64,000 bases of DNA from Mycoplasma phocoenae. GTDB lineage: Bacteria > Bacillota_I > Bacilli_A > Mycoplasmatales > Metamycoplasmataceae. The position numbers were made by a program, and so were the translations under genes. The stretch spans positions 1 through 64,000 of the forward strand of contig NZ_CP051481.1 of the NCBI RefSeq assembly GCF_012934855.1, read 5' to 3'. This document shows positions 44,112 to 55,436 of this stretch, piece by piece. The number at the start of each line of letters is the position of its first letter. Position 1 is the stretch's first letter. The notes beneath the pieces are model-generated. The model had not been told where the DNA came from. It ran no database searches and saw nothing but the letters and a program-made list of their open reading frames with translations.

Positions 44112-46925
44112 TTACTTGTTTTTAAAAAAACTTTTTGGTTTTTTAATTAATTCAAATTTTTCGATTTTTTGATATTTATTTTTTTGTTTTTTTATTAAAT
44201 TAGAAATTAATTTGTGAATTGTAAATACTGGAATAATTATTGCTGTTAAACCAAAGGCGATTGCAACTAATTTAGGATCATCAACAAAATTTGTGTATAT
44301 TGAAAATACTGAAGCAATCGGTTTTATAAATACAACTACTAATAAGCAAATTATTGAAAAAATTACTGAAGCATAAACCTTTCAATAAAAAATTGGATTT
44401 GAAATAAAAATGCTTTTGGTTGTCATTAAATTCAGAGAATTAAATGTAGCTCCTATACCAATAATTAAAAATGCTATTGTTGATCCGACTTTAACAAAGT
44501 TTTTAGGATCAATATTATTTGCTGGATTCAGTGCATATTTTGCACCAACATAATATCCAACTAATGACAATAAACCTATAAAGACTCCTTGTCACAATGT
44601 GTTTCATCCCATTCCTCTCGCAAATATTGATTCATATTTACTGTGGGGTCTTATATTCATGTAACTTTCTTTATTTTCTTGAATACCTAAAGCTATTGCA
44701 GGGAATCCGTGTGTAAATAAGTTAATTCATAATAATTGAGTCGCACTTAAAATAAAGAATGAAAATCTTTCGTCTGATAATAATATGTTTTTTATGGTTG
44801 TATTAAACACGGCTCTGAATATCAATAATCCGAAGAAAACTAAAACGATTTCTGCAATTGATGTTATCAATAAATTCTGAATAACATTACGAATTTTTTG
44901 ATAAACTTTTCTACCGTTATCTACGGCTTTAACTACTGTTGAAAAATTATCATCAACCAGTATTAAATCAGCCGCTTGTTTAGACACTTCAGTCCCAGTA
45001 ATACCCATCGCACATCCAATATCGCTTGCTTTTAGCGCAGGTGCATCGTTTACACCATCACCCGTCATCGCAACTACTTGATCTTTCATTTGTCACATTT
45101 TAACAATTCTAATTTTGTCTTTAGGAGCTACCCGAGCATACACAGAATATTTTTCAATATTTTCAAACAACTGTTCGTCAGACATTTTGTCTAACTCAAC
45201 TCCTGTTATAGATAAATCTCCTTCGTTATAAATACCCAATTCTTTAGCAATTGATGTTGCAGTAATTATGTTATCACCAGTTATCATAATTGGTTTAATA
45301 CCGGCTTGTTTACATAATTCAATAGATTTTTTGGAAGATTCGCGAGGAGGATCAATTAGCGCAATCATCCCAACGAAATTCATGTTTTTTTCAAGATCTA
45401 ATAGATTTAAATTATTAAGATTTGCAATTTCAAATGTAGTTAATTCTCTAACAGAGATAGCTAAAACTCTGTATCCGCAATTCGCTCAACCTTCATTGAC
45501 TGTTTCAATATCCATGCATTCATTAGCTAAAATATTATTAATACTTTCTGGCGCTCCTTTGGTAATTAGGAAATGTTTATTGTCAATTATATTAATACTT
45601 GACATTAGTTTTCGATCACTGTCAAATGGAATTGTTTTAATTCTTGGATAAGTTTCTTTAATTTTTGATTGATGTTTACCAAAATATTTTTCAACTGCGT
45701 GTAGTAAGGCTAATTCTGTAGGATCACCAACTTCTTTTAATTGACCGTTTTCCATAAAAATGTTTGCTTCTGTACATAATGAAGATAATGTTAACAGTTG
45801 TTTAAATTCTTCAACGTTGCTTGTTTTTTGTAAATAATTTTTGTTTGCGTAAGCATTGACTAATGTCATTTTGTTTTCAGTCAGTGTACCCGTTTTATCA
45901 GAACATATAATTGCTGTTGACCCTAATGTTTCAACTGCCATTAGTGATTTAACAATCGCTTTTTCTTTTGCCATCATTTTAACATTTAAAGAAAGAATAA
46001 TAGTTGTAAAAGCAACCAGTCCTTCCGGTATTGCAGCTACTGCTAATGAGATTGCATTTATTAAACTTATTGCTCAAAATGATGCAGATACAAATGATGA
46101 ACCATCAATAGCTTGAAATATTATTTGAGCAATAATTGATAAAACAAATAAAATTATTCCAGCATAACCAAATAATTTTCCTAACTTATTGATTTTCATT
46201 TGAAGCGGTGTTGGATTTACTTGTTCATTATTTATTAATTGGGTAATTTTTCCTATTTCAGTGTTATCTCCAATTTCGGTAACTTGCACTCATGCATTAC
46301 CACTAGATACTGAAGTAGAACTAAATACTTTAAATTTCTGATCAGCTAATGCTAAATTATAGTCAACCGCCACATTAGCATTTTTTGATGTGGGCAAAGA
46401 TTCACCAGTAAGCGAAGATTCAATACATTCTAAATTATGTGACTCAATTAACACACCATCAGCTCCCACTATATCACCGGACTCAATAAATAAAATATCT
46501 CCAATAACTATATCTTCTGATTTAATTATTTGAAGTTTTCCATCTCTTAATACTTTGGACATTTGTGGCGACATATTTTTCAATGCCGCAACAGCTTTTT
46601 GACTTTTAATTTCTTGTATAGTACCCACAAGCGCATTAGTTGTGATTACAAATAATATAATAAAAGGTTCAATGAACGAAATAATTAATGATCTGTTATC
46701 TTTTGTTCAATTTCAATTATCAGTAACTCCGTGATATATTGCCATTGATAAAGAAACAATAGTTGCTCCGATTAATAGTAAAACCATTAAATCTTTGAAT
46801 TGTTCTAAATAAATTAAAAAAATACTTTTTTGTTTCTTTTCTGATAATTTATTTTCCCCGTGTAGATTTTGAGATTTAATAGCTTCCTCTGTAGTTAATC
46901 CTTTTTTTAAGTCTGGTTTAGTCAT
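44112..46925 (-). CDS. P-type cation-transporting ATPase (P2-type, calcium pump-like)
   Basis: A 937-residue ATPase read through eight TGA Trp. In order: N-terminal cation-ATPase segment (GLTTEEAIKSQNLHGENKL), actuator ESSLTGESLP, M4 AVAAIPEGL, phosphorylation loop ICSDKTGTLTENKMT, nucleotide-binding KGAPE, hinge MTGDGVNDAPALK, and six C-terminal helices. This order fits SERCA-like calcium pumps. Two membrane ligands differ from SERCA: M5 has TSIAEIV (Ser in place of Asn768, Glu771 kept), and M6 has NLFTHGFPA with His where nearly all P2 pumps have Asp (NLVTDGLPA). Ion specificity is therefore uncertain. Confidence 0.9.
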
Positions 46926-47034
46926 AGCACCCTTTCCAATGTAATTAATAATTTGTTGTTAATACAATATATAAATTTTATATTTTTAATTTTTTTATTT
47001 ATTAAGATAATTAAAAGAATAATAAATAATAATC

Positions 47035-47040
47035 TATAAT
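47035..47040 (+). promoter_or_regulatory. Promoter -10 of the HAD hydrolase gene
   Basis: TATAAT ends 6 nt before the ATG (spacer AAGCTT). No ribosome site, so the message is probably leaderless. Confidence 0.6.
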
Positions 47041-47046
47041 AAGCTT

Positions 47047-47877
47047 ATGAACTTTAAAAACTTAAACAATTTTATATTTGATTTAGATGGTACATTACTT
47101 GACTCAAGTAAAACTATTAACCCAAAAACATTACAAACTATTAACGAATTAAGAAAACAAGGAAAAAAATTCTCAATTAATACCGGAAGAACTCCACTAA
47201 TTGCTAAAAAATATATTGAAGAATTAAAGCCGGACTTTCCAGCATCATTTTGTAATGGTGCGATTATTTATGATTATCAAAAAAATGAAATCATTTCTAA
47301 ACGTATGATTAACTCAATAGATGCCAAAAAAACACACGATGTTTTAGTGAAGGAGAAAGCAACATTTATTGTATATACACCTGAAACTGTTTTTGTTAGA
47401 GATTTTATTCCAAATGGAAAATGAATTGGAATTATGACTGACACACAAAGTAAAGTTGAAGATCAATACAAGGCCAACGTTAAACGTATGGATGATAACT
47501 TCGATATTACCAAAGAAGAAGTTGTTAAAATTGTCTGCATTATTGAAGAGGTGATGGGTAGTTTAGAAAACATTAAAAAAGAATTGAATAATTTAGGTGA
47601 TTGTTATCCACTTCAATCAAATGGAGCAATACTTGACATTATTCCAAAAAACACAGATAAAGGAACTGGTTTACTGTATTTAGCAAATAACAATATTATT
47701 TCTTTAGAAGATACATGTGTGTTCGGTGATGAAAACAATGATTTACCAATGTTTAAAGCTGCTAAATATTCAGCTTGTATGGGACAGGCCAGAGACGTTA
47801 TTAAAGATCAAGCTACATTTGTAATAGGTTCTAATAACGAAAATGGTATTGGCGAATTTTTAAAAACGACAATTTAA
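47047..47877 (+). CDS. Cof-type HAD-superfamily phosphatase
   Basis: A 276-residue hydrolase with motif I FDLDGTLLDSS, motif II INTGRTPL (Thr), motif III Lys region and motif IV VFGDENNDLPMFKAA. The C2B cap lies in the middle. Such proteins dephosphorylate small sugar phosphates or cofactors such as FMN and PLP; specificity is not readable from sequence. One TGA Trp (NGKWIGIM). It stands alone, with terminators behind it. Confidence 0.88.
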
Positions 47878-47889
47878 TATTAAAAAAAA

Positions 47890-47920
47890 TGAGAACATTC
47901 TTAAAAAATGTTCTTTTTTT
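47890..47920 (+). terminator. Terminator after HAD hydrolase
   Basis: Stem GAACATT/AATGTTC with 7-nt loop followed by seven T. Confidence 0.8.
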
Positions 47921-47968
47921 AATTGTTTTATTAATTCAATTACATATTAACATTATAATAAACAAGTT

Positions 47969-48492
47969 ATGAACAAATTAGAATTAAAAAATTTAATAAG
48001 AACAGTTAAAGATTTTCCTAAAGAGGGATTTTATTCAAAGACATATCATACTTATTAGCTGATGGAGAAGCTTTAAGTTACACAATAAACGAAATGGCTA
48101 AATTAGCTGAGGATGCAGATATCATTGTCGGACCAGATGCAAGAGGATTTTTATTCGGAACACCTGTAGCTGCATTAACTAAAAAACCATTTATTATGGT
48201 TCGTAAGGCTGGTAAATTACCAGGACCAGTAATTTCTTGTGATTACGGTTTAGAGTACGGTAGAAATGTACTTGAACTACAAAAAGGTGTAACCAAACCG
48301 GGTCAAAAAGCAGTTATCATTGATGATGTGCTTGCTACTGGAGGTACACTAGAAGCTATTATTGAACTTTTAACTCAACAAGGTGTTGAAGTTTTGAGAG
48401 TTGTTGTTTTAATGGAACTAGGGGGATTTAATTCACGCGAACGTTTAAAAACAAACGTTGAATCATTAATTTACGTTAAGGAAGATGAGTAA
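47969..48492 (+). pseudogene. apt: Adenine phosphoribosyltransferase, disrupted by a one-base deletion
   Basis: The first 20 codons (from ATG at 47969, ending DFPKEG) are a normal Apt start, then the frame breaks: GGATTTTATTC at 48026-48036 gives FYSKTYHTY and a TAG at 48056-48058. Reading one base back restores ILFKDISYLLADGEALSY and the rest, including VGPDARGFLFG and the PRPP loop VIIDDVLATGGTLEAII, to the TAA at 48490-48492. So one A is missing from GGAATTTTATTC. The rest is intact (total ~174 codons). It could be a real recent mutation, a sequencing error or, less likely, a programmed -1 shift. TATAAT at 47954-47959 is the promoter; downstream pepF overlaps by 1 bp. Confidence 0.85.
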
Positions 48493-50327
48493 TGAATAAA
48501 AAATACAGTTCTCATACACAAGTAGAGACTGAATATCGTTGAGATTTAAATGATATTTTAAAAGATAAAACATATTCAGATTTATTGTCTGAATATTTTA
48601 GTATTTACGATGAATTAATAGAAATAAAAGACAGTAAATATGAATCTGCAGATAGTTTTTTAAATTCATTAAAATTGAATGATAAACACACAGAAATTGA
48701 ATATAAAATTAATAATTATTTATCTAATAATTTATCAGTAAATGTTGTTGATCCTAAGATGAATGAATTATTAGAAGAATTTGAAAATAAATCAGCAAAA
48801 TATTCTATTAAATTTGGTTCAGAAGCTAACAGAATGGCAAAAAATATAGATAAAATTAAAGTTTGAAAAGACCTTGATGAATTTAAAAATTACAAATTAG
48901 ATTTTGAAACATTTATCGATGAATTACAACATAAACTATCTGATGATGCAGAAGAATATATTAATCAAACGGCTAAGGGTGTTCCAAGTTTAGAAAATAT
49001 TTTTGATATTTTGGACAGCTCTGAATTAGATCGTGGATTTGCTACTGATTCAAAAAGTAAAAAAATTAAAATTACTGATGGAAATAGAATTCAATTATTG
49101 AAAAATAAAGATGAAAACATTAGAAAAACAACATATAAAAATTATATAGTGGATACGTATAAACATAGACAAACATTATCTAAACTATTATTACAACATT
49201 TCAAACAAATTTCAGTAAATGCTAAGATAAGAAGGTTCAATTCAAGTGTTGAATCTTTAATAAGTGAAGATTTTATCAAAGAAGAACTATTAGAGATAAT
49301 TTACAAAAATGTTTCTAAGAATTCTAAATTGCTGAAAAAATATTCAAATGCATACGATAAATTCTATAAATTAAAATTCAATAAAAAAGCACAAAAATGA
49401 GACAAATATGTAGACCTTGTCAAGGTTAAAAGTGTTTACTCAGTCAATGAAGGAAAGGGAATCTTCAAGGAGGTTGTTAAAGTTTTTCCAGAAAAATACA
49501 CAAAGATAGCACACAAAGCGATGGACGAAAACTGAGCGGACTTTATGAACTTCCCGAATAAAGCGACAGGTGCCTATTCAATTGGTGGTTCATACGGTAT
49601 TGATAAAAAATATATTATGATGAATTGAGATTACACATTAGACTCTGTCGGAACTTTATGTCATGAAATGGGTCATTCAATGCATTCATATTTCAGTGAT
49701 ATAACACAACCAATCAATTTAAGTCAATATCCAATATTTTTAGCTGAAATTGCATCAATATTCAATGAATTATTATTGACAGATTATTTAATGAATAAAG
49801 CTAATACTGATAAAGAAAAATTCAATATTGTTTCAAAAAGTATTGATGATTTTATTGGTACTGTATTTAGACAAGCTTCATGAAGCAATTACGAATACGA
49901 GTTATACAAAGCATTGGACAATGACGTTCCTTTGGCAAGTTATGAACAAATAGAACAATTATATATAGATGTAATGAATAGATATTCAACGACTAAAAAA
50001 GGCTTAAAAACAGGCGATAAATACAATGTGTATTCAGTTACTGTTCCACATTTTTACTATAACTTTTATGTATATAAATACGCATTAGGATATATTGTAG
50101 CTAACGCATTTTACAATCAATATCAACAAAATGGTAAACAAGTATTGAATGATTATATTGATAAATTTTTATCTGCAGGCTGCAGTCAACATCCGGCTGA
50201 TATTTTATTAAATGCAGGTATTGACATATATAGCGAATCAATGTATGAACAAGCGTTTAAAAATTTAGAAGAAAAAATTAATAAATATATTGAACTGGGA
50301 AATAAAATATTTAAACAAAAAAAATAG
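48492..50327 (+). CDS. pepF: Oligoendopeptidase F (M3 metallopeptidase)
   Basis: A 611-residue cytosolic zinc endopeptidase for oligopeptides. The zinc motif [11 protein letters not shown] is near residue 390, followed by the third-ligand Glu ([14 protein letters not shown]). The N-terminal M3 oligoendopeptidase domain and C-terminal [13 protein letters not shown] are typical. Trp codons in TGA. ATG overlaps the apt stop (TAATG), so pepF translation depends partly on ribosomes ending apt. Confidence 0.96.
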
Positions 50328-50343
50328 GGGAACCTATTTTTTT
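50315..50343. terminator. Convergent terminator
   Basis: Stem AAAAAAATAGG/CCTATTTTTTT with a GGAA-like loop, across the end of pepF and the end of the converging gene. Confidence 0.75.
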
Positions 50344-50884
50344 AAATAATTTCAAAATAGTGTAATAAGCATAAGGTAATAATAACTACTGCCACTATCA
50401 TTATTAATGATACTCACGCAATAAATCATTTATTTCATTTCGGTTTTGTTGTTACTGTATCGCTTACTTGTTCAACAATAATTTCTTTTGTTGATTCTAG
50501 TTTATTTTCTTTAACTTTTTCTTGTTTAAGAGTAGTTGGTTTTTTTGTTTTTTTGGTTTCTTTAGTATCAACGAGTTTTTGTTCATTAATGAATGTAATA
50601 GCTTCTGCATCATTTACTTTTGCTTCTTTAACTTTTTCAATAATCAATTTAGCTCTTTCATATGGTGCACTTCCACGAAAAGCACCATCTCTGTGGAATC
50701 ATATTTTTGAATCACCTTCAAGTTTAGATGCTTTATTCATAAATGCTTCTAAGGCTTCATTAAATGTTTTAAAGTTTTCACGTTTATCAACTTTTGCCAT
50801 TTTTAAGTTAAATGTAATGTTTCTTTGTTTATCAAATTTCTCTGACAAATAAAATTTATTTGTTGATGATTTTTTTTGTGCCAT
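50342..50884 (-). CDS. DUF2188-like protein with C-terminal membrane anchor
   Basis: A 180-residue protein starting MAQKKSSTNKFYLSEKFD after GAAAGGAAAA. The first ~75 residues resemble DUF2188 (FKTFNEALEAFMNKASKLEG, then WFHRDGAFRGS, where the family has a HxxDG-R ending). A Lys/Glu/Thr-rich low-complexity linker (residues ~85-150) follows, and a single hydrophobic segment near the C-terminus (FIAWVSLIMIVAVVIITLCLL) probably anchors it. Function unknown. Three TGA Trp. Confidence 0.6.
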
Positions 50885-51106
50885 ATTTTTCCTTTCAATC
50901 AATTTTTTTCAATACTCATTAGTGATGTATGTATTATAAAATAATTGAATAGAAAACTAAAATATCAAGGCAAATTTCATTCAATACTCATAATTAACGT
51001 GTAAATTGGTTTTTTAAATTGTAAACAGATGATATTTAATACATCTGAATTAATGTTTTTTAAATCTATTATTAATTTTTTGTGCTAAAATGTTTATACA
51101 AAAAGT

Positions 51107-51183
51107 GGTCGCGTAGCTCAGCTGGATAGAGTACGTGCCTTCTAAGCATGTGGTCGTGGGTTCGAGTCCCGCCGCGATCGCCA
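51107..51183 (+). tRNA. tRNA-Arg (anticodon UCU)
   Basis: A 77-nt cloverleaf: acceptor GGTCGCG with CGCGATC, D arm with AGCTCAGCTGGATAGAG, anticodon loop CTTCTAA giving UCU (reads AGA/AGG), variable loop, T arm GTGGGTTCGAGTCCCGC and encoded CCA. Stem 2-71 is G-U. Promoter -10 could be TAAAAT (51085-51090) or TATACA (51095-51100). AGA is the main Arg codon in such AT-rich genomes. Confidence 0.97.
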
Positions 51184-51266
51184 TTTTTTTTATTCTTTTT
51201 TTAGTAAATAATATACTTAGAATTACACTATAATTTAATATAGAATTATTTATTAAAGGGAGCTAT

Positions 51267-52250
51267 ATGAAAATATATTTAGCAAAAAAATATACACCAT
51301 ACTACACACTAGTAATGGAAGAATTATTAATTAACGATAAAGATATAAAAGAAGATATCGTATATATTTATCAGCACGAAAACGCTGTTATTATCGGAAG
51401 AAATCAAAACGTACACGAAGAAGTTAAGATCGATGAATTGAATAAAAATAATGTTAAATTAGCGCGTCGTTTGAGTGGCGGAGGAGCTGTTTACCATGAC
51501 TTAGGTAATATTAACTTTTCTTTTATAACAAACAAAAGTGAAGGGCATTCATACGAAAAATTTTTACAACCTATTTTAGAATTTTTACAATCGATCGGAG
51601 TCAATGCGTACTTTAAGGGAAGAAATGATTTAGTTATTGATGATTTAAAATTTTCGGGTAATGCTCAATACGTGGTCGGGGATAGAATTGTGCACCATGG
51701 AACCATCTTATTCAATGCTGATTTACAAAAATTAGGAAACTACTTAATACCTTCAAAACTTAAAATGGAATCAAAAGGTATTAAATCAGCCCGTCAAAGA
51801 GTAACTAATGTTGTTGACGTTTTAAAAGAAAAAATGACTGTTGAAGAATTCATTCATGGAATGATTTCATTTTTCGAAAAAAAAGGTAATTGCAAAGTCG
51901 AAGATTTGCCTAAAAAATATGACGATAAATTTGAAGAATTGAGCAAGTACCGTCAAAGTAATGAGTGATTATTTAAAAAACAATTTCCATTTAGCGTCAC
52001 AAATGAAGCTAAATATGATGCGGGTATTTTAAAAGTGAAATATTCAGTTAAAGAAAATGTTTTTGAAAATTTAGTTTTCGAAGGAGATTTTCTAGCATTA
52101 ACTGATCATGACGAGGCAATAAAAGCAATATTGAATACTGAATACAACAGAGATGTTACTAGAAAAATATTAAAAGATCTAACTAATATCAAAGAAATGT
52201 TTGGTGGATTGACAATTGAAGAAATTCTATTAACTATATATGGTGAATAA
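51267..52250 (+). CDS. lplA: Lipoate-protein ligase A
   Basis: A 327-residue enzyme that attaches exogenous lipoate to the lipoyl domain of dehydrogenase complexes. Motifs RRLSGGGAVYHDLGNINFSF and DDLKFSGNAQYVVGDRIVHHGTILF (catalytic Lys) are visible, and the C-terminal accessory domain follows. RBS AAAGGGAGCT. One TGA Trp joins the two halves at 51966. It overlaps the alpha/beta hydrolase gene by 11 bp. Confidence 0.95.
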
Positions 52251-53043
52251 CATAACATTTGAAATATTGGGCGAAAAAATAAATTCATATGTCGAGCAAA
52301 CTAATAAACCAAAAAAAGTATTATTTTTGCATGGCTTTAATTCTTCATTTAAAATTTTTGAAAAAATAATAAATGAAAAAAATAGAGATTTTGATGTAGC
52401 GACATTTGATTTTCCGGGTTGCGGGTCATCTTCTTGTGAAAACAAGGTTTGCTTAGAAATTTATCAACAAATAACAAGGGAATTTATTAAACTGATTGGT
52501 TATAATAAATGTATCATTGTATCACACAGTTTAGGTGCTGTCAGTGCGTTAAGAGCAGTCGTTGATGGTTATGCTCAATACGCCATATTAACGAGCCCTT
52601 ATAACTATTATTGAAACACTCATCCTTTATTGAATCAAAAAATGATTTCTCAATATAAAGAAAATTCATTTAAAAATTCTATTTTAGAATTAAATGGAAA
52701 AATGAAGACCGGTATTGAAAAAATCAATTTTGAAATGGCGAAGTTTTTTTTAAAAAACAATAAATTTCACTTTTTATGTTTTGAACAAATATTTAATACT
52801 GAATATACTGAATCTGTTATAAGACCATTGTTCAACTCTACTCATCAGTATTCAATAATTACTGGTAAAAATGATTTTTACGTTCCTTATGACACGTGCG
52901 TTAAAGTGGCAAATGATCAAAATATTGAAATCATTTCTTTCGATAATGTGAGCCATCATTTATGAATTGATATCAATCAATCACAAACACAAATGATTAT
53001 AGGTTATATAGAACACATATTTGATAAGGACATAAAATGTTAA
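52240..53043 (+). CDS. Alpha/beta-hydrolase fold protein
   Basis: A 267-residue esterase-like protein: oxyanion HGF in VLFLHGFNSSFKIF, FDFPGCGSS, nucleophile elbow VSHSLGAVSA (Ser ~86, S-H-S-L-G), acid in GKNDFYVP and His in NVSHHLW. Substrate unknown. Overlaps lplA by 11 bp and the next gene by 7 bp, so the three are coupled; a link to lipoyl or fatty-acyl esters is only a guess. Two TGA Trp. Confidence 0.85.
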
Positions 53044-53459
53044 AGGAAAAGTTAGCACAGTGAAATGCATCTTATAAAAAGATGACGAAATTGAAAATTA
53101 TTTTTAATACATTTTTTATTATTTTATTTTTATGTGCCCAAATAACAATAACGACATTGAGCATTTTAAATAAAATCAACTTTTTATGAACAATAAATGC
53201 ATTTACATTTACACTGATTATTTCTTTGGTTTACTTTTTAATAATCAAACATATAATTTGGAGTTTTTTAAAAAAAGATGTAAGGCTATATTTGATTTAC
53301 AAACATTTTAACGATCGGGATTTAAAATATTTATTAAAATTAAAAAGAAATTACTTTCCATTAAAAGGTTTTGAGGAATTTTACAAAAAAAGTTTAATTG
53401 AATTAAAAGTGATAATTGAAAGATTGGACGAAAAAAAATACAACGAACTATTCAAATAA
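53037..53459 (+). CDS. Small two-helix membrane protein, unknown
   Basis: A 140-residue protein with two hydrophobic segments (IIFNTFFIILFLCAQITITTL and FLWTINAFTFTLIISLVYFLI) and a basic, soluble C-terminal half ending in a helical RLDEKKYNELFK. I do not recognise a family. It overlaps the hydrolase gene by 7 bp and is followed by a long terminator. Confidence that it is translated rests on the open frame with three TGA Trp and the operon position. Confidence 0.65.
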
Positions 53460-53462
53460 AGA

Positions 53463-53508
53463 AAAAAATAAAATCAGCTACTTTAATGTGAAGTTGATTT
53501 TATTTTTT
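53463..53508 (+). terminator. Terminator after the lplA operon
   Basis: Stem AAAAAATAAAATCA/TGATTTTATTTTTT extended by CT.CTT/AAG, ending in a T-run. Confidence 0.8.
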
Positions 53509-53567
53509 GTTTTTCTATATAATTTGATTTTAAAGACATTATTTAATAATATAAGAAAGGAGAAAAT

Positions 53568-55334
53568 ATGAAAGTAAAAAACAAAGGCCAAAGCAGAGCT
53601 ATTCAACTATTTGAAAAAACCCCTATTAAAAAAGCTATTTTTATTGTTGCGTTACCTGGGTTATTATCTATGTTGATGATGGGTCTTTATTCGTTTTTTA
53701 ATCAGGTTTTTATTTTAAATTTTGTGCCCAAAACAATAGCTTTATTTAATGACGATTTATCAGGAGTTCAAGGTAACATTTACACATATTTAAGAGAAGG
53801 AACTCCAATAATATCTCACAGCACGTTTAATGAAATGTGAAAAACTTATAACTCTTTTGTACAACCGGATAGTAGAATTAGTCAAATTTCCAGTGATATA
53901 GTTTCATCTATATCTATTAATGCCACAATACCGTTTATGCTTTTTGGAAACGCATTGGCTTTACTGATACCAGTAGGTGCTAGTGTGTATTACACTAAAT
54001 GTATTTCAAAAAAAGTTGAAAACACTGCTAAAAATCTTTTTGCAATGTCATTTTGAACAACATTAACATTAACGTTATTTTCAACATTTATTATATTACT
54101 AGCAATATGAACAAACTTAACAGGATTAATAACTAGTCATACTAAATTTGATACTAATGCACTAATTATGTTAGATAACACAGCAAATTGAACCAATGTA
54201 GCAAATTCTAAAGTTTTTGTAGAATATTACAAAGCAAGTCATGACATTTCAACAGCTTGAGCCAATAGCTATTTATACTGTTTTGCTATTTGTGCAGCAG
54301 TTCAAGGAATGTACTTATTATTGTCGTTTTTCATTAGAGCTGAAGGAAAAAACAGTTATGTAATGATTTGAGCCATAATTGCCAATTTAGTTGGATTAGC
54401 ATTGGATGCTGTATTCATCATTGTATTTAGATTAGGTATATTAGGTGGAGCTCTAGCGACATTAGTTGGATGAACGATTAACCTTTTTGCTTACTTTATT
54501 TATGTATTAATAAACTCAAAAAACGGAGATACTTGAATAAGTTTTAAAGAATTGATCAAATTTAAAATGGATTGACAAATTTTGATGCCTATTATGTTGC
54601 TGGGTATTAGTGCATTTGTAAGAACATTAGGTGTAGCGGTATTGAATTTAGTTGTTACGGTACTGCTGAATAAATTACCATATTCAGACGGTTTTATTAA
54701 TGTTTATAATTGAGCTAAAGCTTCTCCTTCAATAACTTTATTCTTTGTAGCTCTTTTTGGAATCAGTGATGGAGCTGCACCACTATTAAGTTATAATTAC
54801 ACCCAAGGAAATAATAGACGTGTCAAAGAAACTTATTATTGAACTTTATTCATTTCGTTTATGTATTCCATAATTATTTATGTTATTGTAGCTTTACTAG
54901 CTAAATATTTTATAAAACTATTATATGTACCCGAAGGTCGTACCAATGATGTAATCAAATACATTAGAATTAATATGTTAAGAATGGTATTTTATTCATT
55001 TTGTATTGGTGGTATGTTGCTGTTTAGAGGTACAAACAATATTAAAATGTCAATATTCATTTGTGCACTAGAATCTTTTATAACACTTTGGTTCGTTATG
55101 GGTGCTTGCGTTGGAATAGGCTTTATATTATATGGTTTAGGTGTAAGCAAAAACATTTGTGCTTTAATGGTGTCTGTTGGTTTTAGTGTCAATGCATTAA
55201 CATGCGCATTGATTGTTCAATTTATTTCATCACGTTGATTGAAAAAAACATTGCCTAATATAGGCTATATTAGAAAATCTTGAAGTAAAAAAATAGAAGA
55301 TCAATTTTTTGAAAATGCGATAAAAATCAATTAA
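53568..55334 (+). CDS. MATE-family multidrug efflux transporter
   Basis: A 588-residue integral membrane protein with about 12 helices. The N-terminal helix block PIKKAIFIVALPGLLSMLMMGLYSFFNQVFI and the later GALATLVGWTINLFAYFIYV, FFVALFGISDGAAPLLSYNYTQG match MATE exporters. A soluble insertion of ~90 residues lies between helices 1 and 2, making it longer than the other MATE gene in the window (497 residues). RBS AAAGGAGAA. It is monocistronic, with two terminators behind it. Substrate unknown. Confidence 0.88.
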
Positions 55335-55371
55335 GCTTTAAAAATTAAAGTGGTAAAAGCTTTGATTTTTT
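55323..55371 (+). terminator. First terminator after MATE gene
   Basis: Stem AAATCAA..AAGCT/AGCTTTGATTT overlapping the stop codon, followed by T-run. Confidence 0.65.
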
Positions 55372-55378
55372 TATAACA

Positions 55379-55412
55379 AAAATAACATTAGTCTTGCTAA
55401 TGTTATTTTTTC
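55379..55412. terminator. Bidirectional terminator
   Basis: Perfect 12-bp stem AAATAACATTAG/CTAATGTTATTT with a 5-nt loop and T-run. It also lies 25 nt after the stop of the giant minus-strand gene. Confidence 0.85.
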
Positions 55413-55436
55413 TATTTTGAAATTACATCAAAGTTG

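Noticed and set aside
48026-48040. Programmed -1 frameshift in apt
   Set aside because: No X XXY YYZ slippery heptamer with matching re-pairing and no downstream pseudoknot is visible; a one-base deletion is simpler.
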